Of a DNA stretch of 64,000 bases, positions 1 through 27,007 are shown piece by piece (positions within the stretch are counted from its first letter, which is position 1; each line of letters starts with the position of its first letter). The notes below the pieces were generated by a model, which was given only the letters and a program-made list of their open reading frames with translations, did not search any database and had not been told where the DNA came from. Source of the stretch: Whitmania pigra (taxonomy: Eukaryota; Annelida; Clitellata; Hirudinida; Haemopidae); NCBI GenBank assembly GCA_021613335.1, contig JAJTWR010000260.1, positions 690,001-754,000 of the forward strand, read 5' to 3'. Position numbers and translations under genes: made by a program.

Positions 1-93
1 TTTAACAACCGCACTTAGTCGTGGCTGAGAACATCCATGAAGTGAAAAAGCTTAATCGAGTGCAGACAGAGGAAGAGCTTATTTTTGTTACAG

Positions 94-3000
94 TTCCTGA
101 CGGTGGCCAGCAAGTTCATGCGCATTGTTAACCTCGTCTGCTTGATACTCCTACTGGGCCACTGGAATGGATGCCTGCAATGGCTCGTCCCCATGATTCA
201 GGAGTTTCCCAGGGACAGCTGGGCGGCTCTTGAGGAGTTACAGGTGGGTGCTTCTTCTGAGGTGACATGAGTAAATAATCATTAAGGACCATTGTGGTGA
301 TGGATATATTTTTCTCAAACAATTGTTGCCATGTCGTAGAATGTACAACCTCTCAAGGTAAATAGCTCCACGCGAGGAGGGCAATTCCTCACCTCCGTAA
401 AGCACCATTTGCAGTCGGATGGAAAATTATTACCATTTCCGAGGCACCAGCGGTGTAAAGATTTCCCTCGGCATCTTTGCTTGGAAATCAAAAGTTAATC
501 TCAGAAACTGCTAAAACATGAGTTCTCTTAACATACCATAAAGTCACTTTAACATCATTATTATCATCATCATCGTCATCGTCGTCGTCATCATCATCGT
601 GATCATAGTCGTCGTCATGCATCATGTCGGATTATCGGTCACAGGGATACTGTGGTTTACAACGCAATAAAGTCTGGTGAATGGCAGGTTCGCAGTCTGA
701 GATGATTCAGAGGAGGGAAGCAGATAATCGATGCAGACCCAACCTTCAGATGTCAGCCATCTTGCTATCATGTGTATCATGCGATTCGTTGAGTACACTG
801 GGATAAAAATTCACTGGATTTAGTAATATTCTTTAGCTTGGAATAATTATAAATTGTGCGAAGAAGCATTTAAATAATGCAATTAAATCAAAGTTCTATT
901 TAAGCGACGCAAATTCTGGTTACCTAAGAAATAATGCATTATTGTATAAAAACACTTATTTCCAAAGTTATTTTATGATTAAAAGAGAAAATATTGAAAA
1001 ATAAAACTTATTTCCAACGAATTTGAAACTTTGGAGATGGCAGGAAGTTGTTGTAGAGACAGACATCCAGCAGCAGCAACAGCAGTGAAGATCGCACTTG
1101 GCATTACTGATGGAAACCTGCTTGGGTGGTCCGTGCACTTGATAATGCCTGCTATCGATGAATATGAATATGAAATGTAGATGACAAAAGACAATTGAAA
1201 TTATAATATTTATTTATTAAGATAATGTTAAACAATAAATAAATTTAATTCGTAAAAATAAAAACGAAAACAACTTTTGCGAGGTTCTGGATTGTGAAAA
1301 TGTTGTCACCTCGACTTTATTCGCTCTCCAACGACCAATTTTAATCCGTCACTTGATTGACTTCTCAGTGAGCATTTCCTACGAAATGATGATGATGATG
1401 ATGATGATGTTTATGATGTTGATAATGATGATGATGGTGAGAGTGATAATGATGTTATTATTGGCTAGGAAAATAATAAATTATCAGGCTTTTTCAAATA
1501 AAGTCCACAAGGCAATTGTTCGAAGAAATGTTTGAAAATTCTTTCGGAGTGGCTGAAAAGCTTAACATGTAAACAGGAAGACGAGAACTTTCAGTCTAAA
1601 AGGAGAAGACTGATGTGAGGTGCATCAGGTCAAAGCCATTAAAACTAAATTAACTTAATCCAATTACAAGAATTAAATTATAACATTAATAAAAACATAT
1701 TTATAACGTAATATTAATAATGTAATATTGATTAATTTTAAAACAATGCCTCAATTTATTTTGGAACTGTCCCGTGGTTGAATCGGTTGAAAATGTGTAC
1801 ATCAATAATATATGTTTGGATATTAATACAATTAGTATATTGCTCACTCACTCACTCACTCACTCACTCATTCACTCACTCACTCACTCACTCAATCACT
1901 CACTCACTCACTCACTCACTCACTCACTCACTCACTCACTCACTCACTCACTCACTCACTCACTCACTCACTCCACTCACTCACTCACTCACTCACTCAC
2001 TCACTCACTCATTCATTCACTCACTCACTCACTCACTCATTCAGTCAGTCTATGTGCATGAACCACTTACAATGTGTGTCCATTTAGAATTCAGCAAAGA
2101 GAAGGATGAGTCCATTTGTTGTATAATTTGTATTGAAAACTTTTCAGGAGACGTGGTTAAGTGCATCAGTTGGGAGTTCAACTCCTTCTGAGGGAACTTA
2201 ATTTAGTTTTAACAAACGTTTTTAAATCAGTTCTCTGTTATTCATTATTTTCCAGACTCCAAACATTCAAATGAAGCTATTTGTTATTTCATATTAATTT
2301 CTAATTTGTAAACAATTTTAATAGTACATGATAATAAATATTAACAATATCAACATATTAACAATGCTATTAATTCACAATTAATAAACATGTATCCATT
2401 CTAATGTTAAATGTCAAAACTTGTAAAGCAACGTAGAAAATTGGGGTTTTATAAAATTTTTTGCAACACTTAAGAAAACTAATTTAAAAAAAAACATTTT
2501 AAAATTTTAATAATAATAATAATAATAATAATAATTCAAGCAAATTTGTTTAGAAAACAAGTAATTTCTTTAACATTAAATTGTTTGATAATTCAAAAGC
2601 AGAATGTTGATGCTGTTGTTAGCATTTCTATTATTAATATTAATGTTAGTATTATTATTAATATTATTATTATTATTACTATTATTATTATTATTATTAA
2701 TGTTGTTATTATTATTATCCTATTTAAATATTGAAAATATCTTAATATTTTAATCCTTACATTCTGAAATGATTTAAGATGAAAATTAGCATACTTAATA
2801 AAATCAAGCAAAATTGGAAAAAAATGAGTGAAAATGGATTGAAAAAAATTGAAAAACATATTAATTTCTGACTCATCTGCAAGAAGACCATATTGCAATT
2901 CAGCCAATCATGAGCTCATTTAACGCCAATAATTTGTGCCAATTTTTTCCAATATTTTCCCTCGATATTAAATTCTTTGCCGCCAAATTTATGATCAACC

Positions 3001-5260
3001 ACAAGTTATATTAACTATTAATTAATGCATTTATTTTCTCTATTTATCGGTTTTTAATACCATTAAAATCTTAATCTTTCGATTATTTGATACTGATTAA
3101 GAATACATTTTTAGTTGAAAGTTATAAAATTTTTAATATAATAAAAGTTTATTTCTGATATTTAATAAATTAAATAAATTTCAAATTAACTTGTAAAGGG
3201 CGCACATTGGACCGAACAATACACCTGGGCTCTGTTTAAAGCCCTATCCCATATGCTTTGCATCGGCTACGGTCGGTATCCGCCCCAGAGCACCACGGAT
3301 GTTTGGCTCACCACGGTTAGCATGCTGACCGGTGCCACCTGTTACGCCTTGTTCGTCGGTCACTCCACCACCCTCATCCAGTCTTTTGATACCTCCAGGC
3401 GTCTGTACCGAGAAAAAGTGATGTTTCATTTTGCATTTCGTATTTAAACGAAATCAATGCTTATCTCTAATGCAATTAGATTCAAGTTTCGCATAAATCG
3501 TTAGCATGTTCATTTTTTAATATATCTAGAAAAATGTTTTATCAACTTTTAATAAACATGAAAATTTTGCAGATAACAATATTATCATATTATAACATTG
3601 TCATATTATCATGTTATAGCATTATTATTTCATAATATATTCTTCATTGTGTTCTAATGTTTCGTTTTAGAAAATGTTCAAACCTTTTCATCCGCCTGAG
3701 GAGCATATTACATTAGAATAATTTATTCAAGTCACGAATGGTCGTTCATTTGAATGCACTCATCACATTAGAATAATTTATGCGAGACCTCACGTTGGTC
3801 GCTTATTTGGCAGGTCATTAGTAACATCTCGTTGCTTCAATGATACTCCAAGTCTTGGGAGAATCGACAGATTTTTCTGAATTTTAAACGAAAATCTTTT
3901 TAATCGTTCTTTTCTTCCAAGCTGTTTTCTTTTTTTTTAATCTTTAGACTCCAGTTATTAATGATATTTAGAGCGATTTACTAGTGATGAAATGATGATG
4001 ATGACGACGACGATGATGACGACGATGATGATGATGACGACGATGATGATGATGATGATGGCGATGATGATGACGATATTGGTGGAAAGATATAAATCGT
4101 CCTGAGGCACCAACGGGAACATCGGGTGCTTATTGTTGATGCGATGGAGTCGTAAACTGAGAACAATTTTAATGTAATTACTTTTCAGTTATTTGTAAAG
4201 TAAAAATTCTATTGATTTATTCATTAAATATAAAATGACAGAATAGATTAATAATTTTTACTAACTATTAAACAAAATCATTTCAAACAGTTCAAACAAG
4301 TGGAGGAGTACATGATCTACAGGAAGCTGCCACGAAAGTTGAGGCAGAAAATCACTGATTATTACGAACATCGTTACCAGGGCAAGATGTTCGATGAACA
4401 AAGTATTTTGGCAGAAGTCAACGAATGCCTCAGAGAAGTAATGATAATAATTACGTACTATATTATGTAATAACTTACGCTATTAACCTATTATTATTGT
4501 TATTACTGTAAGCCTTGTCACATCGTCATCACCAACCTTATTTTATACTTATCATGTCTTCGTAAAGTTCATCGCATTGTCAAACTTATAGCGCTCACTT
4601 TTACAAAGAAGCAAGTCATAAATGCTTAAATCAGAAATAAATGTTTGAGGCAGAAAGCCATTATCGTGGCCAATAAGAAATCGCAAATTGCGATGTGCAG
4701 TGCGCCTGACGCTCCATTTTATTCGACGACCCGATTCTATTGGAGCCCATTTGGAGTTGTAAATTGTCTTCCAGGAAATCATCAACTACAACTGCAGGGC
4801 GTTGGTGGCATCAGTCCCCTTCTTCACCCATGCAGACCCCAACTTCGTATCTGACATCGTGACCAACCTGAGGCACGAAATGTTTCAACCGGGGGATTAC
4901 ATCATAAGGGAGGGTAGCGTGGGCACAAAGGTTTACTTCATACAGGAGGGCATCGTCGACATCATCACACAAAATGGGGAAGTGGCAACTTCTCTCTCAG
5001 ATGGATCATATTTTGGCGGTTGATGTTTTTTATGTTTTGTTTTTTTTATTTTAATTAAATTTTAAATTAATTGACAAATTATTTCATTAGCCTCCATGCA
5101 AGAGTAACTATAGATTTAATTTTAAAACTATCAGACAAAGGTGGCTTTGTTTCGCAGATGATAAAATTTTAAAACTCTTTCTTACAAAATATTTTTCATG
5201 AAAGTCTCTATTGTTTTGAAATGTGAACTTATCTATCTATCTATCTATTTATTTATTTAT

Positions 5261-5299
<39 letters not shown>

Positions 5300-5896
5300 A
5301 GATAAATCTACAATATATGCTATTTAAATCATTTTTTAAATTTTAACGAACAAAGAAATCACTCCTTCGGTAATCACCAAGTCATTCTGAGCAAAAATAT
5401 TTTTTTTAATTCAAAATCTTTAGAAATTTGTCTGCTCGCCAAGACGAAAAGGACAGCCAGTGTGAGGGCAGAAGCCTACTGCAACCTCTTCTCACTGACA
5501 GTTGAACACTTCGATGCGGTGCTGGAACGCTACCCCCTCATGAGGAGGACCATGGAAAGTGTGGCCGCCGAAAGACTGAACAAGATTGGCAAAGATCCGT
5601 GCATCCTGAGCAACAGGGACGACTTAGAAGCGGACATCAGCATGGTCAACGAACTCATCATGAGGGCAACTCCTCTGCCCAGTTCGGGAAGCGACGATTC
5701 CGACAACGGTGGCCACTTGACTGACGACGACAGAAAGCCGCAGAAGAAGAGAAAGAAGAGGGACGATCAAGGTTCGACCGGCGGAGGATCGAAGGATCAC
5801 AAGGAAAAGGACACGCTGACCGTTAAACTGGCCACCATACTGAGAAGGTCGAGGTCAAATATCAACATGAGACAAGCTTCGAAAGACGAAAAGTGA
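94..5896 (+). CDS. HCN: HCN-type hyperpolarization-activated cyclic-nucleotide-gated cation channel, 3' part
   Basis: Five in-phase exons are visible: 94-243, 3199-3417, 4291-4437, 4775-5018 and 5424-5896 (410 residues to the stop); S1-S4 exons lie upstream of the window. The first exon reads as S5 and the pore turret ([20 protein letters not shown]). The second holds the pore with the selectivity filter CIGYG (about residues 71-75 of this fragment) and S6. The third is the C-linker ([28 protein letters not shown]). Exons 4-5 form the cyclic-nucleotide-binding domain ([11 protein letters not shown], then FGEICLL and KRTASVRA); the Glu codon of FGE is split by the last intron. The tail after the binding domain is short, charged and Lys-rich (KPQKKRKKR) and ends without an obvious PDZ-ligand motif. 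The family carries Ih/pacemaker current at the plasma membrane, opened by hyperpolarization and tuned by cAMP. The assignment is firm; the paralogue number is not resolved. Confidence 0.96.
244..3198 (+). other. HCN intron with microsatellites, no coding signal
   Basis: This is the intron between the S5/turret exon and the pore exon. It holds a TCA/TCG tract near 550-622, (ATG)n near 1385-1440, a long (CTCA)n array at 1843-2050 and ATT/AAT tracts at 2506-2720. The rest is AT-rich with no supported exon. Confidence 0.8.
1843..2050. repeat. (CTCA)n tetranucleotide microsatellite
   Basis: About 200 bp of CTCA/CACT repeats with few interruptions (ATTC, AATC, a CTCCACT slip). All frames are open for a stretch, giving artefactual Thr-His-Ser-Leu repeat reading frames. 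Confidence 0.97.
3988..4075. repeat. (GAT/GAC)n microsatellite in HCN intron
   Basis: Imperfect GAT/GAC trinucleotide run between the pore exon and the C-linker exon. Confidence 0.9.
5230..5299. repeat. (TATC)n microsatellite in HCN intron
   Basis: A TATC/TATT tetranucleotide run in the intron that splits the Glu codon of the cyclic-nucleotide-binding domain. Confidence 0.95.
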
Positions 5897-6615
5897 ACGA
5901 GAACTTGCGACATTTCTGTCCGTTCGTGAATGGTTCGTCATGTTCACGTGTTTCAATTCACCTCATCTAGACTATCGAGCGACCAAACCCGTGTCAGGGC
6001 AGCCTGATTTGCAATTTCAGTGTTTATTTATTTTTTTTTTTTTGGCGTTTTCCGTTTTTTCCACGTTTTCGTTTTAATCGCGTCATGTGGCCGTCAACGT
6101 TCAAAGGATTTCTCGTCACGTGCAATAAGTTCATGTGGTAAACCAATGAATGGATCGCTTCGCTTCAATGACTTACGTCATAGCATACAACAGTAGTTGG
6201 ACCTCTTACGACTAGCATCAAACAACTCTTATCTCCACAGCTTTCTTCGGCGTAGCAATAAAACAATCCGCTGACAGCCCGCGCATCTACGGTCAGCTTT
6301 CCTTCATCACATTAGGACGCTCATATCCACGATTTCAGTTACTTTTGGGTTGTATTTCATTTCGACGAAGCAATACGACTTTTGAGATGGCTTTACAAGA
6401 AATTTCATTTCAATTCACCTCAGACGATTCCAACGCTTTTCAATTCTCGTTTTGTTTTCGTTTCGTTGTGAGGAAAATTGATTTCTTGATCGAACGACTG
6501 TGAGGTACTTGCAAAACATTGTACAGAGGTTCCAAGTATTTGCCATTGTAATTAACCTCTCATGGTGATAACGCTTTGATATCAAATGTGTAGAAATTTT
6601 AGCGAAAAACTTGTC
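5897..6615 (+). promoter_or_regulatory. HCN 3' untranslated region, candidate polyadenylation signal
   Basis: An AATAAA hexamer lies at 6257-6262, about 360 bases past the HCN stop, and is the first good poly(A) signal. The stretch has no supported coding region. Confidence 0.5.
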
Positions 6616-6913
6616 ATGCAACTTTTAGTTCTTGCACTGTTAGCGATGAACGACGCTCAAGCCTCGTCCGAACCTCTCAACCCGACTTCTTTTGGCTGAA
6701 GTACACCGAGGCATACAAGTGCAAAAAACAAATTGGACTAGAATTTCCAGGCGACAAAAAGCTCGTATTTACTCGAAGAAAGAAGATCCCATAACGTGCG
6801 TGTCGTACAAAAATGTGTGCAAAAAACTGCAAGGCGGTTGTACAGAAGCTAGTGACGATCATCGGTTGATACAACACTGCAAGCAAAGGACAGAATTCTA
6901 CTCAAAAATTTAA
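6616..6913 (+). pseudogene. possible broken gene for a small secreted cysteine-rich protein
   Basis: An ATG at 6616 opens a signal-peptide-like stretch (MQLLVLALLAMNDAQA, with an Ala-x-Ala cleavage-like end), which stops at 6699. A second frame is open around 6690-6785, rich in Lys, Tyr and Phe. A third frame is open from 6692 to the stop at 6913 and carries four Cys in its later part (CVSYKNVC, GGC, HC). Each piece looks protein-like, but no GT-AG intron that I can see joins them; two frame changes would be needed. It may be a decayed secreted-protein gene, or chance. I do not recognise the family. Confidence 0.3.
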
Positions 6914-7045
6914 AATTACTGTCAACAATCACATGGAAACGATTCCAAAAGTAACAAAACAAACTAATATTCTTTATCGTCCCCGTCATCATCGTCATCA
7001 ACATCACCTTCTGTGATTGTGTCGATGATCAACTGGAGAACAAAG

Positions 7046-20788
<13,743 letters not shown>

Positions 20789-21220
20789 TCATGCAGTCTT
20801 TCGGCTGCAAGATAATTTTTAATCAAACACAAATCAAGGTGGTAAGATCGGCAGAGAAAGGAGAAAATGGAGTCCATTGTTTTGCATAGAGACGACATTT
20901 TGCGGCCGCAATCCTTCGCTTCCCACTTCTTTGAAAACGCAAGCACTTCAAAGCTCGGGACGGGCGGTAAGCCATTCAGACTCGGTTAATTAAACGCTTG
21001 CTACCGCCGTTGATAATGATAATAATGATGATGATGATGATGAGAATGATGATGATAAGGATGATGAAGATAATGATGATGATAGTGCCGACAAGTTAGG
21101 GAGACAAAAAAAGAGAAAGAAGCGACGTCAAGGGAAGCGCATATCTCCAACGTGGAGCCGAAAGTGCACTTTTTATAGAAAGCAATTACTCGCACCCGTG
21201 CGACGAGAGAGAATATCTCG

Positions 21221-21282
21221 GCAACTACTCCAACTACTCCAACTACTCGGCAACTACTCCAACTACTCCAACTACTCCAACA
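21221..21282. repeat. 9-bp CAACTACTC minisatellite
   Basis: Seven units of CAACTACTC, two positions carrying a GG interruption. Confidence 0.9.
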
Positions 21283-24200
21283 CTACGAAACCCTGCCTGT
21301 CGGGCAGATTGTGCAAACAAGGCCTTCAGAAACATGCGATTCGATGCGCTCCTAATAACTTGGCGTGTCGGGCGCCTCTCTAATGTTCAAGGCATGCGAG
21401 CAGCTCATTTGAATAAATAAAAAGCCACTCTCCTGGCGTCTATATTTCGAGACAGGACCTCAGAACCTCAGAACCTCTCCTGGTAACTCTCTCGAGAGAG
21501 AACGGAATCTTGGAAAAGTTAGAGTGGGAAAAATAAAAAAATAATTTCGTAAATAATTTCCACAACTTTCGAGTCTGCCGTTCTTCGGTTGGTCTTCTGT
21601 CGAAAAAGCAAGTAAAAGAGGAAAATCTCCATTTTTACATGCGCATCATGAACGCCAGGCGGAAACACTTCCGCGCATGCGCAGTTATGCGCCCCCCACG
21701 TTGCATGATCAGCGAATCCAGGACGTGGGGATGATTATGATGCCGGTTAAAAAGATAATGGAGAGACTTCACCATCCACACGAAGCTCACTCGAAAGGGA
21801 TGAAACTACGTACTGCGACGGCGCCATAAAACTCCATTCGAGTTAATTAACGGACAATTAAAATAATTAATAACTGGCATTTTTTTTATAAATAATTCAA
21901 CTTGTAGAGTTACGATCTCAATAATTCGATTGTTCGGAATCTATTTAGCCATAAATAAGAGGATGAGGCTTGTTGCGTTGTGTTGCATACAGTAGTAGGC
22001 CACAGTTATCGCACAGAAAGATATCACCTACCTTTGATTTCAAGCGTTAGAGATCGTTCCGAGGTATAAAATTCGAGATCACCGTGCAAAAGCGTCGAGA
22101 CGTTTACACTTAAAGTTGAAAACTTCAGTAGATCCCCCGCGGATTACTCGAACGACAGCGGCATCTCCGACAGGATCGGTCGCGGATCTTTCAAGGTATC
22201 CGAGCGTAAGAACTTCGAGCGCTCGTACGACCGAAAGACTTTTAAAGAAAGAGAAATTCGATTCGACATTTGATGAGGAAGTGAGTGAACGTAGCACCCA
22301 CGCCCAGTATCCCCTCACAAGTCGTTGTCTCCCTTCTCCTCCTCCTCTTTCCTTCCTTCTCACCCTTTCACGTACCCTCACGATTTATCATCTTTTTTTT
22401 CTGTGCGGTGACAATGTTACGATGCCACTTGAAATCCTGTCTTATTAGCCGTCATTAATTCATCCGGCCATACGAACTTGATCCAGAATCGAGACGAATA
22501 TTCAGAGAATATTCATAAACTCTCGTCGAAAAAAAAACATCCCTTCACAGGAACGCTTGCGAATGCTATTCTTCGATGGCACTTCATGCTTTAGTCTGCT
22601 CTGATAAAACTGGCCCTGAATTATCTCAGGACGCACATCTGATTATGTGCGCCCGCTGAAGAAATTCTTAGTCGACCTGAAATGTTTTCTGCCTGAAACT
22701 CACATTCGCGTGTGCGATTGTCATTCATTACGGACTCAAACAAGTTTCAAGTTCTGCGAATTTAATGCGGCTTCGCTTCAACTTATCCTGAAAAATGCCT
22801 CCGCCCTCCGAAGAAACTCGAGAAATCAGGAAGTAAAAACTGCGCATTAATTCTCGAGAAGATTCGGGGCAACGACCGCCTCTTAAAAACACAGTCCCGG
22901 TGCTCGATGCGAAAAGCAGACCAATGCACAGCAGAAAGAAAGGGAAATTGTTGGCCTAATCAGCAGACGCAAGCCACTCTCACCTTCGAATTCGAACGCT
23001 CGGTTCGCGCAGAAGAAATCAAATGAGGATTGGGACCTCCTTTGTACTCGTCCAGTTTTGTCTGCGTGTTTCTCTCGATGGCGCCTTCCTAGTCTGCCGA
23101 TTGTAATCACTTTCTTCTTCTTCTTCTTATTTCACCTTCCCCTGATTCGTAGCCACGATTTTCAGACATTCGTATCGAAAATTAAGCTGCATTACCGAAT
23201 GTCCTAATGAGCTTCTTTCCTACCATTGCGTGCCATTTAACGGTAAATGTGAATTATTTAGTGGCAAATATTTCTCGGTCGTGAATTATTTTACTCGTTA
23301 TTCAATTGTTCGCCAGTCTTTGTGAAATAATGAATGTTGTGTCTCTGTTTGAGGGAGGGAAATAAGTGGCCAGTGAGATTCGTGATTATTTCATTCCAAA
23401 AGTTTTAATGACGTTCTTCCCATGACTTACGTCAGGACTCTTAAACGATGCAAGAGAAGAAATTGAACTTTTTGGTTCGAATGAATTTATTCTTGCGATG
23501 TTTAAATAAGGAGTTTGTTGTTGGTCTACGAAATGATCACCTCGCAAGTTTGTTATGAACACTTCAGTTAATTATTAACTTAAATTAAATTGACCAGGTT
23601 ACGTTGAACTTTCACTGTGTATTATACGGGTTCAGTTAAGCCAGTGTACCTTAAGGTCAAACACACGCCTTAAAAGACTAATGATCGTAAGACTTGTAAA
23701 ATTGAACAGAAATATTTCAGCAGTTGAATGGAGAACGTCTGGGAACGTTTGAAATGTCACCAAACTTCTGTATTTCTAGAGCGATTAAACAAAATTAAAC
23801 GAACAACAATTTGTGACTTTTGAATTCAACTTTAAGAAGAACTTTAATAAATTAGGGACACGTCAAGCATTCCAGTAATTCATTTGTTAGCTTATCGATC
23901 GCATCGTTTAAAATAATGAAGAAACAATTATGACGTAAACAGTTTAATGCTAGATCTATTTAAATATTATCTTAAGCGTTTTTAAATTTATAAATATGCA
24001 ACAAATAAGTGTGAATTATTTATCGCGAGATATTTAAACAAATTAAATAATCTCCATGTATGCGACCCATCGCCATTTAAGTAACTTAAGTATTCATGTA
24101 TTCAACTAATCAATGAGCCTGGTCTTAGCTGAGATCGTTAGGACCCTTTTTAAAAGTTTTCCTTTTCCTGAGAGGAATGCATGATGAATTTTAGCAATGA

Positions 24201-24819
24201 ATTCTGGGAAATGTATTTTATAACTACATTTACTTCCCGTTTCGTAATAATTACTCCAATTTCACGGTTGACCTAAATTCACAAATGAGTATCATAAATT
24301 AATTTAAGTCGAACTTTTATTAACAATTGTTTACTATTATCTTTAATAAAAACTTTTAGAAATACCCAAAACATACTTTTTCCTTTTTTTCCACAAAATA
24401 TACTACCATTATCTAAACATAATTTATGCTCAGAAAACGTTTTCCATTTTCATTTTAATTCTGCTCCTACAAACCATTCTTTGCCTGCATTTCATCATCA
24501 TTCAGCTCTTTTCGGAGGCCTCAAGGCTTGAACTCCTTCGCCTGATTGGCACATTTTTCTTCGCGTTAGCACCGCTTTTCCAAGTTATAAACGTTGCACT
24601 TTTATTTTTCTGATTCCATGAAAATAACAAATAAATAAATTTGTTTTTGTTATAATTCCTTAATCGTATCCTTTCTAATTCGTCATATCGAGGTCACATT
24701 TAAAAATATTTCTATTTATGTCAAACTAGTATTTTCATTTACTTGATTATTAACACAGTCAGAGAAGACATTATGCCATTCCATATTTTTTTATTTAGCT
24801 GAATTTAATTACCGATACC

Positions 24820-24920
24820 ATATACTTAACATATGTAACATATATACTTAACATATGTAACATATATACGTAACATATATAACATATGCCTCAACATATA
24901 AACTTAACATATGTAACATA
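24820..24920. repeat. imperfect AACATATGTAACATATA repeat
   Basis: Four to five imperfect copies of a ~22-bp AT-rich unit built on TTAACATATGTAACATA. Confidence 0.75.
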
Positions 24921-26884
24921 AACCTGATTATTCTTGCCATTCGGACCTTGTGTTGCTTTTTTCATGTAAATTGTACCGACTTCTGTTAGTGGTCTCAATG
25001 ACCCTTCAGTTTGATGTTTAATAAATAAATAATTAATTGACAGGTTCTTAGAACATCTTCAACATTTTACAAGGGAACTAATCTAATTTATTAGATGCAA
25101 TTACATGTGCTTCTCAAGCAAAAATATAAAGGGTCAAACCAAACAACAAAAACAGAACAAAACAAAGAAAATCTAAATGTGCGAAGCAGCGTATAGAAAG
25201 ATGTTTGTATTCTTGAGGTAAAGTTATTGATACGAAAAATGGCTTCAAAGTTTTGGTTTTCCCTTTTTTTTTTTTGCATCGACCCAAGATACGCATGCAG
25301 GGCACTAGAATCAAGATAGGATTGGAAAAACAAACAGCAAATCCAACACCAGTTGTCTCTCAAGTCTTTTCGTGACTTTTCTGGACGTGTTTCATTCGCA
25401 TTTACTGCTGCAGATTAGCTTCTTTGATTTCTTTTAAAGTTTTATCGATTTACTTCTCAAATAGAAACTGTTTTCCACACGAATATGGGTGAAATGTGTT
25501 CATATTACCTAATTTAACATAAAAAATGTGAATAATGACTTGAAAATAATTTTTTTTCGAATCGTAGGTGATTGCTTACTGTCCAGTCTTAACATTAAGA
25601 CTTCTTTTATCCTTTAAAACAATTTTTCTTTTCCGTTTGTCTTATAATATTCATTCAACCGATTGAAGCACATTCTATGTTTCGAAGTTATTTGTTTCAA
25701 AAGGAGGAACAAAACTTGTTTCTCTGTCGATATAAAATTATTTGCAACAAATGCTTTTATTTGCTTGCATTCGTCAAGATCATTAACTGAAATATTCCAA
25801 GTAACAACTTGGTTTGTATTAATTAGTACATTAGATTTTAGAAAAAGCTTCTCACGCCCATGAGAGCCATCCTAATCGTCCAGAAATTAATTGGTCGCCA
25901 ACTCGTAAGCCCTTGCATTCTAATTAGAAAATGTGAAGCACTCTTGTTCTTCGAGTTATTAATATTGAACTTTTGAACTTTTAACACTTTTCAGTTTCGA
26001 ATCATCACACGAAACGATATTTTTATATTTTAAAGTTCTGATGTTGGAAAATGATAAAAAGTATAGATGAATTTATTCCCATTTATTTTTGACCTTACCC
26101 TTTTCCTTCGAAAGAAAACTGAGGGGGAAGTTCACAACAATGGATTCCTTAAAACCAATATGCACAAGTGCAGACCATTTTCAACAAAAAAGTCTCTAAA
26201 TTTTAAGTTTCGTAAAGTTTTGTGATATAAATGGAAATGTTAAATAAAAATTCGTAGTTGTTTATTTCCGTTAAATTGAAATTTTTTTGAATAAAATTAC
26301 GTGTCGGTCATGATGTAGTTTGCGTAAAAATAGTTTTAATTAAATACTTTTCAAAGCCGTAACAAATCAAACAAATACTATATGATGACCTCAGCCCATC
26401 AGCCTTATTAGGGTTGCAAGTTATATTACACGTTGTAGCGTATGTTGTATTGCATGTTGTACTGCATGCTATATTGTATGTTCTATTGCGTGTTGAAACT
26501 TCAGACAACGACATCGTCTATCAAAGTCCAATTTTCTGATATCTCTGACCATTATCATTTAAGTAGGTCAATCGATTAATTGTTTTATTTACACTTTTGA
26601 AAATTGAGTATCCACTTAAAAATGATGAAACAAAAAAATTTACTAAGGAGTTGCCACTGAATTTAAGGTCATCTGGTGGATCTATTCTCGCCCCATGATG
26701 CTTCATAGTTCTTGAGCTTCGTAACTCTAAAGTTCATTTCAACACTTTGTAGATCCTTTGCAATTGGATATATATAATGTTTTATTCAGAAAACAATCAT
26801 CCACTTGTTTACGTGCTTACTTTCGCGCCAAAGCAGATTAAAAGCAAGAACGGTGTTGTGTTCGAAACTAAGTATAATATGACA

Positions 26885-26890
26885 TTTATT
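26885..26890 (-). promoter_or_regulatory. candidate poly(A) signal of the PAN-domain gene
   Basis: AATAAA on the minus strand about 120 bases past the stop at 27008. Confidence 0.5.
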
Positions 26891-27007
26891 TTGCTCAAGC
26901 AGCATCTCAGTTTAAAAGATTTTTTTTAATTGGCAGAAAAAAACGAGAAGCAAAAAATGATTGACACAAGTCGAAACAATTCAAATATTGCAACTAGATG
27001 TAGCTCT

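Larger units (their letters stand above)
20809..27007. other. intergenic region between SAND gene and PAN-domain gene
   Basis: The region holds the upstream side of the SAND gene (its first exon and promoter should lie here but I cannot place them), a GAT tract (21003-21085), a 9-bp CAACTACTC array (21221-21282), a TTC tract near 23113, and an AT-rich block with repeated AACATATGTAACATATA words (24820-24920). No coding region is supported. The terminus of the minus-strand gene at 27008 abuts it. Confidence 0.6.

Noticed and set aside
1774..2191. Open frames with Thr-His-Ser-Leu repeats
   Set aside because: They are translations of the CTCA microsatellite; no splice or codon signal supports a protein.
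22079..22450. Three open frames around 22.1-22.4 kb, one running into a good donor (gtgagt at 22282)
   Set aside because: Two plus-strand frames and one minus-strand frame are open at once; no acceptor or partner exon of matching phase was found. A non-coding first exon is possible but unsupported.
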